This document shows positions 33,857 to 42,411 of a stretch of 64,000 nt of DNA, one piece after another; position 1 is the first letter of the stretch; every line of letters begins with the position of its first letter. The DNA is taken from NCBI GenBank assembly GCA_018396535.1, contig JAGTQC010000005.1, positions 94,523 through 158,522 on the forward strand, given 5' to 3'. Source of the stretch: Candidatus Bathyarchaeota archaeon (GTDB lineage Archaea; Thermoproteota; CALKCG01; B24; DRYS01). The notes below the pieces were generated by a model that was not told the DNA's origin, ran no database searches, and saw nothing but the letters and a program-made list of their open reading frames with translations. The position numbers and the translations under genes were made by a program.

Positions 33857-36631
33857 CTAATCCCAGTATGGCCTAGTCCTGATATACATACGTTCAGCTT
33901 CAGCTATCGCTTTATAAAACTCGTCTTCGCTTAGATATAGATTCCTAAGTATCCTTCTAGCTGTAGCAGGACCTATACCTATACCAGCTAGGGCTGCTAT
34001 AGCCCTCCTCCCATGCACCTTAACTAGATCTGCTATACTAGTATACCTCTTATACACTTCTACATTCCTCTCGCTTAACCTTCCATCTATAGCCATCCTA
34101 GCTATCGCTAATGCTTGGAAGTCGTCTGGTTTAACTACAGCTATCCTCCTAGATCCGCATCTAGGACATACTACTGGATCGCTTATATCTGATACCTTGA
34201 ATATATCCTCCCAATCCGCTCCACCTATACAGACAAGTTTAACTCTAGTAGATTCTATCCTCGCTTTCACTATATCGGTAAGGCTTTTTAAACTAGTATC
34301 TATATTAGGATATACTTCACGGTATATTCTAGACATAGGTGATAGACCGCTAGCAGATGCTATCCTCATCCTTAGATAACCCTTAGATAGCTTATCAAGG
34401 AAATCTCTACATACATCTACATCCACTACATCTCTTAAAACCTCTCTCACAGCCTCCCTATAGACGGGTGTATCCATATATACTTCTACAAGCCTTCTAG
34501 CTACTGATAGACTGTACTCCGCATCCTTCTCGATTATACCGAATCTACGTGCTACACACCACAACCTCCATAGAAAATATCTCCTATACGGTAGTATCTC
34601 CCTCATGATATTATCTACATCATCCGGTTTCAAATCTGATAGTATATCTGCTACTATAGAGCTATCGAGTCTACGACTTCTAGAGTAGAATATGATCTTA
34701 TATGCATCCTTTACATAATCCACTACCGCGCTTATCCTAGCAGATATCAGAGCTGAGAGTATAGAAGCTAGAGCTTCCATACCCCTATCTCCTATGTGAG
34801 CGTGTAGGACTACACATCTCCCACCATCGTCTACCTCCATCCACTCTAATACTACATCCCTATCTGATGGTATATCAAACCCTCTATCCATCTGCTCCCT
34901 CACATAATCCTCCATAGCCTTAGCAGCATATCGATCCAACCTATATTTCGATAGGATTCTCGATGGGCTTCTACCAGAAGCTAGAGCTTCAGCTATACGT
35001 CTCTTAATTCTACCCACCTCCTGAGCAACCTCTAACGGTACTGGTATAATCTCGCCCTCCCAGACTGGTATAGCTTCTAGAGCGTAGGCATCCTCCTCTA
35101 CATTCACTATACGTCTATCCCTATCTATACTCAGTATACGCCAAATCCTACCTCCGAGGATGAATAGAGAATCAGGTTTACAATACTGTTCTACAAAATC
35201 TTCATCTAGTAGACCTACGCGTCTCCCCCTCCTTTCGAATACTTCAAACCTAGATACATCGATTATAGTCGATAGATTCTCGAAATAATATTTATACGAT
35301 CTACTAGTAGGCATCAGTATGGAATCCCTAACTCTAACCAGCCCTATACGTTCCAGTAACCCTAATATCTCCTTCAATTCTTCTAGAGTTAGATCGTTGT
35401 ATAGGATGCATCCTCTAACTATCTCTAGGATATCAGATATAGATGCCCTCCCCCTCTCCAATAATATACCTACAATCTGATGAGCTGCGACATCTAATGC
35501 TCCGTAGAGTTCTGGCTCATACTCGTATGTAGCTGATGAAGCCCTCCTAGCTATAACACATGATTCTATAAGGTCATCGAGGTTGTATGCTACTATAGCA
35601 CCGCGGCTTTCGACACCGATTCTATGACCGCTCCTACCGATCCTATGTATAAACTTTATGGTTTGTCTAGGTGAACCGTAGTGTATAACATAGTCTACGC
35701 TACCTACATCTATACCTAACTCTAGACTCGAAGTACATATCAGTGTCTTCAATACCCCAGTCTTAAATCCTTCCTCAAACTTCTCCCTCAAATCTCTAGA
35801 TAGACTGCTATGGTGTACCTCTACGGGTAGGCTTGGATCAAATAGCCTAAGTTTGAAACATAGAGTTTCAGCTTGCTGTCTCGTATTAGTGAATATGAGT
35901 ATCGATTTATGTTCACCGATAAGCTTCGATAATAGTCTACCAGTATCCTCCCAATTACCTGAGTATAATACTTGGATCGAGTACCCTCTACTACTCCTAG
36001 ATTCGACTATCTTAACCTCTTCTCCATTAGAAAGAAGCTTAGCTACGTATCCTGGATTATGTATAGTAGCTGATAACCCTATCCTCTGAATACTTCTACC
36101 AGCTATACGTTTAAGCCTCTCTAGTGAAAGGAAGAGCTGGACTCCACGTTTATCATATGCGAATTCATGTATCTCATCTATAATAACCCATTTAACACTA
36201 TTAAGATGGCTTCTAAAACCTCTGTGTACGAGTAGTACTTGTAGAGTTTCAGGAGTCGTTATAAGTATGTGTGGTGGTTCTAAAACCTGTTTTAACCTTA
36301 TTTCAGCTGGTGTATCGCTATGCCTTACATCTAGGTTTAACCCGATCTTCTCTGCAAGCGTCTTCATCCTACGGAATATATCCCTATTTAAAGCTCTCAG
36401 AGGCGTGATGTATAGAGCTAGAACACCTCTCATATCCCTATACTTTGAAGCCATATACATTACGGGTATTAGAGCTGCCTCAGTCTTCCCCGATCCGGTT
36501 GGAGCTATTATTAGTGTATGATATCCATCGATTATGTATGGTATAGCAAGTTTCTGAATCTCTGTAAATTCTTCATAACCCTCATCCCTCAGTATCTTCC
36601 TATATTCCTCGCTTAAACCGTATTCATCCAT
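33857..36631 (-). CDS. Archaeal Lhr-type ATP-dependent helicase
   Basis: A 924-residue superfamily-2 helicase of the Lhr family. Helicase motifs are APTGSGKTEA (I), TPLRALNRD (Ia), TTPETL, DEIH in IIDEIHEF (II), GLSATI (III), and SLELGIDVGSVDYVIHYG and HRIGRSGHR (V, VI). The winged-helix and Lhr-core beta-barrel domains follow. The C-terminal part contains a zinc-ribbon-like VCPRCGSRRIAVVKP (about residue 825). A helix-hairpin-like AIAALAGIGIGPATARRILRNL (about 885-905) follows it. Archaeal Lhr proteins unwind DNA and RNA-DNA hybrids and act in repair. The gene is monocistronic by position. Many ORF-track entries here are shadows. Confidence 0.93.
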   Translation of the reverse strand: MDEYGLSEEYRKILRDEGYEEFTEIQKLAIPYIIDGYHTLIIAPTGSGKTEAALIPVMYMASKYRDMRGVLALYITPLRALNRDIFRRMKTLAEKIGLNLDVRHSDTPAEIRLKQVLEPPHILITTPETLQVLLVHRGFRSHLNSVKWVIIDEIHEFAYDKRGVQLFLSLERLKRIAGRSIQRIGLSATIHNPGYVAKLLSNGEEVKIVESRSSRGYSIQVLYSGNWEDTGRLLSKLIGEHKSILIFTNTRQQAETLCFKLRLFDPSLPVEVHHSSLSRDLREKFEEGFKTGVLKTLICTSSLELGIDVGSVDYVIHYGSPRQTIKFIHRIGRSGHRIGVESRGAIVAYNLDDLIESCVIARRASSATYEYEPELYGALDVAAHQIVGILLERGRASISDILEIVRGCILYNDLTLEELKEILGLLERIGLVRVRDSILMPTSRSYKYYFENLSTIIDVSRFEVFERRGRRVGLLDEDFVEQYCKPDSLFILGGRIWRILSIDRDRRIVNVEEDAYALEAIPVWEGEIIPVPLEVAQEVGRIKRRIAEALASGRSPSRILSKYRLDRYAAKAMEDYVREQMDRGFDIPSDRDVVLEWMEVDDGGRCVVLHAHIGDRGMEALASILSALISARISAVVDYVKDAYKIIFYSRSRRLDSSIVADILSDLKPDDVDNIMREILPYRRYFLWRLWCVARRFGIIEKDAEYSLSVARRLVEVYMDTPVYREAVREVLRDVVDVDVCRDFLDKLSKGYLRMRIASASGLSPMSRIYREVYPNIDTSLKSLTDIVKARIESTRVKLVCIGGADWEDIFKVSDISDPVVCPRCGSRRIAVVKPDDFQALAIARMAIDGRLSERNVEVYKRYTSIADLVKVHGRRAIAALAGIGIGPATARRILRNLYLSEDEFYKAIAEAERMYIRTRPYWD

Positions 36632-36727
36632 ACTCTAATCCTAGAGATGTTAGTATTAGGAGGGTTTATAGTAAGCTTTATTTAAGGTTATAGCTCCGTC
36701 ATCTTAGTAGGGGAGGGTTCGGGAGGG

Positions 36728-37312
36728 TTGGAGGTAGGAGAGGTTAAATTCCCATTTAATGAAGCATTCAGGTTTACTATAGAGAGTATAAGGAAGAGGT
36801 TTACGAGAGCCTTAATAACAGCGTTATCTGTTATACTAAGCGTAGCATTCTACGGAGCTACACGATCTATGGGTGTAATCTACGCAGCACTACTACCAGG
36901 CTCTGCTACGATACAAGTTTATCAGATAGTTATGGCTGTCATAGCCTTAGTCGTATGTACTGTAGGTATACTGAACTCTATGCTTATGGCTGTCGCTGAG
37001 AGGACTAAGGAGATAGGGACTATGAAGTGTCTAGGTGCTATGGATTCACATATCCTAACGATCTTCCTTCTAGAAGCTGCTCTAATAGGCTTACTCGGAG
37101 GTTTAATAGGTGGTGTTGCAGGCCTCATCGTAGGTATAGCATCGACTTGGGGTCAAGTCGCAGGTATAGGTCCCCTACCTATATTGAACCTGGTATTAAC
37201 TCTAGTTGAATCACTTGGTATATCTATACTACTATCGATAGGGGCTACGCTATATCCTGCATACTATGCGGCTAAGCTTAACCCAGCTGAAGCTCTAAGA
37301 TTCGAGGTCTAG
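36728..37312 (+). CDS. FtsX-like permease domain protein, short form
   Basis: A 194-residue membrane protein with four hydrophobic segments. The core NSMLMAVAERTKEIGTMKCLGAMDSHI followed by LLEAALIGLLGGLIGGVAG is the diagnostic FtsX/MacB permease motif, and LYPAYYAAKLNPAEALR is its C-terminal end. The large extracellular MacB domain is missing or reduced to a few residues between the first two helices, making it about half the usual size. No ABC ATPase gene is adjacent, so its partner is unknown. The start is TTG after GGGAGGG. Confidence 0.8.
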   Translation: MEVGEVKFPFNEAFRFTIESIRKRFTRALITALSVILSVAFYGATRSMGVIYAALLPGSATIQVYQIVMAVIALVVCTVGILNSMLMAVAERTKEIGTMKCLGAMDSHILTIFLLEAALIGLLGGLIGGVAGLIVGIASTWGQVAGIGPLPILNLVLTLVESLGISILLSIGATLYPAYYAAKLNPAEALRFEV

Positions 37313-37448
37313 CTTAGACAGTAAGACTTATTAAACCTATCCCCAGCTCTATTTTGAGATTCCTGGATTGATGCTAGATACCGTTATATCTAGCATCTAC
37401 AGGTATGTGGGATGTTGTATAGGAAGGGGGTTTGGAGGTGGATCTAGA

Positions 37449-38726
37449 TTGAAACCTATGAATATAGCTGAGAAGATCCTTGCTAGAGCTTCTGGTAGGA
37501 GTTATGTAGAGCCTGGGGAGATAGTGGATGCTGTGGTCGATAGAGTTATGTTCCATGATCTAACCGGGCCTATGACGTTAAAGGTGTTCGAGGAGATGGG
37601 TGGAGGCTTAGTATGGGATCCAGATCGTGTAGTAGTGGTATTCGATCATATAGTTCCAGCTTGTAGTATAACTGCTGCTGAGAATCATGTTAAGCTTAGA
37701 AGGTTCGTAGAGAATCAGGGTATAAAGCATTTTTACGATGTGGGGCGTGGAGGTATATGCCACCAGGTTATGGTGGAGAAGGGTCACGTACTTCCAGGTG
37801 AACTAGTAATCGGTGCAGATTCGCATACATGTATGTATGGGGCTCTCGGAGCGTTTGCTACAGGAGTAGGTGCTACCGATATGGCTGCTACGCTACTCAC
37901 AGGTAGGATATGGCTTAGAGTACCTGAAACAATTATCGTTAAGTATACTGGGAGGATGCCTGAATACCTATCTGGTAAGGATCTCATATTATACACGATA
38001 AGTGTGATAGGTGCTGATGGTGCGAACTATAAGGCTGTAGTATACTCTGGTGATGTAGTGAGCCATCTATCTATGGATGATCGGCTTACTATGAGTAATA
38101 TGGCTGTCGAGATGGGTGCTAAGACAGGTATATTCGAACCAGATGATGTAACCTTAACCTACTTGAAGGGTAGAGCTAGCAGTGGTTTCGCTTTGATGAG
38201 GAGCGATGAGGGAGCTAGCTATAGTGAGGAGTATGAGTTCGATGTATCCGGTATGGAACCTCAGGTTGCATGCCCATATAGAGTTGATAATGTTAAACCT
38301 GTATCAGAAGTCGAAGGTATACATGTTGATCAAGCTTTTATAGGTTCCTGTACGAATGGTAGGCTTTCAGATTTGAGGATAGCGGCTAGGATATTGAAGG
38401 GGCGTAGAGTTGATAAGGGTACGAGACTTATAGTTATACCTGCATCTCAGGATGTATACCGTGAAGCTTTAAGAGAGGGGTTAATAGATGTGTTGTTGGA
38501 AGCTGGAGCTATGATCTGTAATCCTACTTGCGGTCCCTGTATAGGTGTACATCTAGGAGTATTAGCTCCAGGCGAGGTTTGTATAGCTTCGATTAATAGG
38601 AATTTCATAGGGAGGATGGGTAGTCGTGAATCTAAAGTCTATCTAGCATCTCCAGCAACAGTCGCAGCTTCATCTATCGAAGGTAAGATAACAGATCCTA
38701 GAAGATATCTGGGAGGTGCTGTGTGA
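37449..38726 (+). CDS. leuC: 3-isopropylmalate dehydratase large subunit (LeuC/aconitase family)
   Basis: The large subunit, 425 residues from the TTG at 37449, chosen because GGAGGTG lies 8 bases before it. The ORF track starts 27 codons earlier in sequence unlike the family. Iron-sulfur cysteines are in IGSCTNGRLSD and CNPTCGPCIG. VIGADSHTCMYGALGAFATGVG and NMAVEMGAKTGIFEPD are standard aconitase-family motifs. It heads a leuC-leuD-leuB-leuA operon with 4-base overlaps. Archaeal enzymes of this size may also act on homocitrate for lysine synthesis, so dual use is possible. Confidence 0.92.
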   Translation: MKPMNIAEKILARASGRSYVEPGEIVDAVVDRVMFHDLTGPMTLKVFEEMGGGLVWDPDRVVVVFDHIVPACSITAAENHVKLRRFVENQGIKHFYDVGRGGICHQVMVEKGHVLPGELVIGADSHTCMYGALGAFATGVGATDMAATLLTGRIWLRVPETIIVKYTGRMPEYLSGKDLILYTISVIGADGANYKAVVYSGDVVSHLSMDDRLTMSNMAVEMGAKTGIFEPDDVTLTYLKGRASSGFALMRSDEGASYSEEYEFDVSGMEPQVACPYRVDNVKPVSEVEGIHVDQAFIGSCTNGRLSDLRIAARILKGRRVDKGTRLIVIPASQDVYREALREGLIDVLLEAGAMICNPTCGPCIGVHLGVLAPGEVCIASINRNFIGRMGSRESKVYLASPATVAASSIEGKITDPRRYLGGAV

Positions 38727-39220
38727 TGATAATCGATGGCGTAGTAGTTAAAGTCGGGGATCATATAGATACCGATGTTATAATACCTGGTAGATATCTA
38801 GGTATAACAGATCCCGTAGAGCTTAGTAAGCATGTATTAGAAGGTTTAGATCCTAACTTTCCGACTAGGCTTAAACCTGGTGTTATCCTCGTAGCTGGTA
38901 GGAATTTCGGCTGTGGTTCGAGTAGAGAGGAGGCGCCTGTAGCTTTGAAAGCTGCTGGTGTTAGATGTATCGTAGCAGAATCTTTCGCTAGGATATTCTA
39001 TAGGAATGCTATAAACATAGGTCTACCTATAGTTGAATGTACTGGTATTCAGAGTTACGTAAAGGATGGAGATAGGATAACAGTAGATCTATCTTCAGGT
39101 ATTATAGAAGCTTCAGGCTATATATTCAGGTTTAAACCTCTCCCAGGATTCATACTAGAGATACTTAGGGATGGAGGTTTAACAAACCATATACGTAAGC
39201 TTAGGGGGCTTACCGTTTGA
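38723..39220 (+). CDS. leuD: 3-isopropylmalate dehydratase small subunit
   Basis: A 165-residue swivel-domain subunit pairing with LeuC. The opening KVGDHIDTDVIIPGRYL and the GRNFGCGSSREEAPVALKAAGV motif are characteristic, as is FARIFYRNAINIGLP. The GTG start lies inside the last codons of leuC (overlap GTGTGATG region) with GGGAGGTG before it. It overlaps the next gene by 4 bases. It is probably translated in coupling with leuC. Confidence 0.94.
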   Translation: MMIIDGVVVKVGDHIDTDVIIPGRYLGITDPVELSKHVLEGLDPNFPTRLKPGVILVAGRNFGCGSSREEAPVALKAAGVRCIVAESFARIFYRNAINIGLPIVECTGIQSYVKDGDRITVDLSSGIIEASGYIFRFKPLPGFILEILRDGGLTNHIRKLRGLTV

Positions 39221-40248
39221 AGTTTAAGATAGCTTTAATCCCAGGTGATGGTATAGGTCCCGAACAGCTCTCCGTATCTATGAATATACTCTACAAGCTA
39301 CCGAAGCTATATGGTTTAGACGTAGAGTATATAGAGGTTGAAGCTGGAGATGGATGTAAAGCTAAGAGAGGTATAGCTCTACCCGATGATACTTTAAACA
39401 TCCTGAAGGAGTCTCATGCATGTCTTAAAGGCCCTGTAGGCGAGACCGCGGCAGAGGTTATCGTACGTTTAAGACAGCTCTTCGATCTATACGCTAACGT
39501 GAGACCTATAAAATCCTATCCGATACCTATCCCTCCACTTAGGAGCGATGTCGATTTCGTGATAGTAAGAGAGAATACAGAGGATGTGTATCGAGGTTTA
39601 GAGTTTAAACTTACACCGGATATAGCTATATGTTTAAGGATCATATCTAGAAGAGCTTGTGAGAGAATAGTTAGGTATGGATTCGATCTAGCTATGACTA
39701 GGAGGAAAAAGGTTACGGTAGTACATAAATCGAACGTTATGAAGATTTCAGATGGTTTATTCGCAGAGATTTCTAGGAGTATAGCTAGAGAGTATCCGTC
39801 CGTATCTCTAGAGGAGATGTATGTGGATGCAGCTGCATACCATATAATAATGGATCCTAGGAGGTTTGATGTCATAGTTACGACGAATATGTTCGGGGAT
39901 ATATTATCGGATGAAGCAGCCGCTCTTATAGGAAGTCTAGGTTTAGCCCCCTCTGCTAATATAGGTGAGAATTTCGCTCTATTCGAACCTGTACACGGCT
40001 GTGCACCAGATATAGCTGGTAAAGGTATAGCTAACCCTTGCAGTCTTATACTCTCTGCATCTATGATGTTCATATGGCTTGGCAGAAGGTATAATGTAGA
40101 GGCTTCTATAGAAGCTGGTATAGATCTAGAGAAGGCTGTATTCAATGCTTTAAGTGAAGGATATGCTACACCAGATATCGGTGGGAGATATAGTAGTAGA
40201 GAGGTAGCTGAAGCTATAGCTTCTAAGCTTAAGGGGTATGAGTATTGA
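39217..40248 (+). CDS. leuB: 3-isopropylmalate dehydrogenase (beta-decarboxylating dehydrogenase)
   Basis: A 343-residue NAD(P)-dependent beta-decarboxylating dehydrogenase. Motifs are IPGDGIGPE, RQLFDLYANVRPIKS, VIVRENTEDVYRGLE (substrate-specificity helix) and VTVVHKSNVMKISDGLF. MFGDILSDEAAALIGSLGLAPSANIG and EPVHGCAPDIAGKGIANP carry the metal aspartates and NAD loop. The NTED motif is shared with isocitrate and homoisocitrate dehydrogenases and with crenarchaeal LeuB, so substrate choice rests on the operon. Position between leuD and leuA favours isopropylmalate. It overlaps both neighbours by 4 bases. Confidence 0.88.
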   Translation: MKFKIALIPGDGIGPEQLSVSMNILYKLPKLYGLDVEYIEVEAGDGCKAKRGIALPDDTLNILKESHACLKGPVGETAAEVIVRLRQLFDLYANVRPIKSYPIPIPPLRSDVDFVIVRENTEDVYRGLEFKLTPDIAICLRIISRRACERIVRYGFDLAMTRRKKVTVVHKSNVMKISDGLFAEISRSIAREYPSVSLEEMYVDAAAYHIIMDPRRFDVIVTTNMFGDILSDEAAALIGSLGLAPSANIGENFALFEPVHGCAPDIAGKGIANPCSLILSASMMFIWLGRRYNVEASIEAGIDLEKAVFNALSEGYATPDIGGRYSSREVAEAIASKLKGYEY

Positions 40249-41750
40249 GTAGTAACCGAGTACTTATATTCGATACGACGCTTAGGGATGGGGAGCAGAC
40301 CCCTGGTGTAGCTCTAACACCTGATGATAAGCTCACTATAGCTAAACAACTTGATAGACTTGGTGTAGATATTATAGAAGCTGGCTTCCCTATAACATCT
40401 AAGGGTGAGATCGAAGCTATCAAGCGTATAGCAGCTGAAGGTTTATCAGCTAAGTTATGTGTCCTAGCTAGATGCTCTAGAGAGGATATAGATGCTGCTC
40501 TAAATTGCGACGTAGACTATATACATCTATTTATAGCTACCTCGGATCTCCATCTAAAATATAAGCTTAAGCTTACTAGGGAGGAAGCGTTGAATAAAGC
40601 TATCGAGTCTATCGAGTATGCGAAATCGCATGGATTATACATAGAGTTTTCAGCTGAGGATGCGACTAGAACTGATCTAGACTACCTTGTATCCTTCTAT
40701 AAGAGTATAGCAGAAGTTGGTGTAGATAAAGTGAATATACCCGATACAGTAGGTGTAGCTACACCTAGTAGTATAACCCGTATAGTATCTAGCGTAGGTA
40801 GTGCCGTCGGTAGCATACCTATAAGCATACATTGCCATAACGATTTTGGTTTAGCTGTTGCTAATAGTATAGCTGCTGTAGAAGCTGGTGCTAGACAGGT
40901 TCATGTAACTGTTAACGGTCTAGGTGAGAGAGCTGGAAATGCTGCATTAGAAGAAGTAGCGGTAGCATTAAAAATACTATACGGATACGATATAGGAGTG
41001 AAGCTTCCCCTTATATACGAGACTAGTAGACTTGTATCTAGGATTACAGGCGTCTACGTTCAACCGAATAAAGCTATAGTAGGAGATAATGCATTCACAC
41101 ATGAATCTGGGATACATACACACGGCATACTCTCTCATCCACTAACCTACGAACCTATACCGCCAGAACTGGTAGGTAGACGTAGAAGACTAGTAGCAGG
41201 TAAACATGCAGGTAGACATGGTATTATGAAAATGCTCGAGGAAATGGGTATCAAAGTCTCTGATGACGAGCTTAAAACTATAGTAGAGAAGGTTAAGGAT
41301 CTAGGAGATAAAGGTAAGAAGGTTACAGATGCTGATCTACTAGCTATAGCTAGATCTATAACTGGCAGAGTTAAGTCTGAGGAGAGGCGTGTTAAGCTAG
41401 TAGAACTAGCTGTAGTAACAGGATCTAGAGTTATACCTACAGCTTCTGTTAAACTAGAAGTTGATGGTAAGACATATGTAGCTGCTGAAACAGGTGTAGG
41501 TCCAGTCGATGCTGCTCTTAAAACTATAGAGAAGATACTATCCCCGACAGTTAAAGCTAGGCTTAAGACCTTTAGGCTTGAAGCTATAACCGGCGGGTCA
41601 GATGCGCTAGCAGAAGTTATGATAGTGGTAGAGGATGATAGAGGTAACACGGTATCGGCTAGAGCAGCTCATGAAGATATAGTTATGGCTAGTGTAGAAG
41701 CCATGATAGAGGGTATAAATAGGCTTATATCTATTAGGAGGGAATACTGA
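40245..41750 (+). CDS. leuA: 2-isopropylmalate synthase
   Basis: A 501-residue acyltransferase of the isopropylmalate/citramalate/homocitrate synthase family. The catalytic barrel has FDTTLRDGEQTPGV, VNIPDTVGVATP, SIHCHNDFGLAVANS (metal histidines), NGLGERAGNAALEE and ESGIHTHG. After the linker a LeuA-type regulatory domain (about residues 380-500; TASVKLEVDGKTYVAAETG, then GRGNTVSARAAHEDI-like strands) is present. This supports isopropylmalate or citramalate synthase rather than archaeal homocitrate synthase, which carries a RAM-type domain. Leucine feedback is therefore likely. The TTG start overlaps leuB by 4 bases. Confidence 0.9.
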   Translation: MSSNRVLIFDTTLRDGEQTPGVALTPDDKLTIAKQLDRLGVDIIEAGFPITSKGEIEAIKRIAAEGLSAKLCVLARCSREDIDAALNCDVDYIHLFIATSDLHLKYKLKLTREEALNKAIESIEYAKSHGLYIEFSAEDATRTDLDYLVSFYKSIAEVGVDKVNIPDTVGVATPSSITRIVSSVGSAVGSIPISIHCHNDFGLAVANSIAAVEAGARQVHVTVNGLGERAGNAALEEVAVALKILYGYDIGVKLPLIYETSRLVSRITGVYVQPNKAIVGDNAFTHESGIHTHGILSHPLTYEPIPPELVGRRRRLVAGKHAGRHGIMKMLEEMGIKVSDDELKTIVEKVKDLGDKGKKVTDADLLAIARSITGRVKSEERRVKLVELAVVTGSRVIPTASVKLEVDGKTYVAAETGVGPVDAALKTIEKILSPTVKARLKTFRLEAITGGSDALAEVMIVVEDDRGNTVSARAAHEDIVMASVEAMIEGINRLISIRREY

Positions 41751-41751
41751 G

Positions 41752-42405
41752 ATTATACAGTTAATTCTTCTAGCTTTAAACTCTTTTATAATAGGTTTCT
41801 CAGGGGCTTTAGTTCCAGGCCCACTATTCGCGGTTACGGTCTCAGAGTCTGTAAGGCTTAAGAGAAACGTAGGTTTTCATATAGTTCTAGGCCATGTATT
41901 CGCCGAACTCGTACTTATCGCTATCATAGTTCCAGGTTTATCATATATTCTAGAAAGGATGGAGGTTAAAATAGCTCTAGGTATAATCGGAGGAGGCTTC
42001 CTACTCTTTACGGCCTACGGACTCATAAACTACTCTATGAAAGGCGCTGGTGGACAAATCGTATCTAACACTATATCGACTAGTAGGAATCTACCAGCAC
42101 TCGGCTTCTTAACAAGCTTCTCAAATCCATACTTCACTATATGGTGGGTTTCGATAGGTGGCCTACTTGTAGCTGAATCGTTAACGTTAGCAGGCTATAT
42201 AGGTCTGGCAGTCTTCCTTGTATCGCACTGGTGTTCAGATCTATCCTGGTATATCCTCGTCTCTATCCTATCGTATAAGGGTAGTTTAAAGTTCGGTTCT
42301 AAACTAGTGAAAGTGGTTATGTATGGATGCGGGTTATTCATAGCTATCCTCGCAGCATACTATATCATAGATGCGGTATCAGTATTATCGCATATATTAA
42401 CATAG
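41752..42405 (+). CDS. LysE/RhtB-type amino-acid exporter, non-canonical start codon
   Basis: A membrane exporter of the LysE family, 217 residues if started at the ATT at 41752. The ORF track begins at an internal ATG (41959) and loses the most conserved part. Upstream in the same frame I read IQLILLALNSFIIGFSGALV and PGPLFAVTVSESV, the family N-terminus (SGALxPGPxxAVTxxES), then GFHIVLGHVFAELVLIA. No ATG, GTG or TTG occurs between the upstream in-frame stop (TAA at 41713) and 41959. TTAGGAGGG (GGAGG at 41737-41741) precedes the ATT by 10 bases, and the leuA stop is one base before it. An AUU or AUA start, possibly by reinitiation, is the simplest reading. Co-transcription with leuCDBA suggests export of amino acids. 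Confidence 0.82.
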   Translation: MIQLILLALNSFIIGFSGALVPGPLFAVTVSESVRLKRNVGFHIVLGHVFAELVLIAIIVPGLSYILERMEVKIALGIIGGGFLLFTAYGLINYSMKGAGGQIVSNTISTSRNLPALGFLTSFSNPYFTIWWVSIGGLLVAESLTLAGYIGLAVFLVSHWCSDLSWYILVSILSYKGSLKFGSKLVKVVMYGCGLFIAILAAYYIIDAVSVLSHILT

Positions 42406-42411
42406 AGTTTA

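Noticed and set aside
37368-37448. 27-codon N-terminal extension of leuC in the ORF track
   Set aside because: The sequence is unlike aconitase-family N-termini, and a ribosome site (GGAGGTG) precedes the TTG at 37449.
40229-41650. Several antisense ORFs in the leu operon and elsewhere
   Set aside because: They are shadows of strongly conserved genes on the other strand, with serine/leucine/isoleucine-rich composition.
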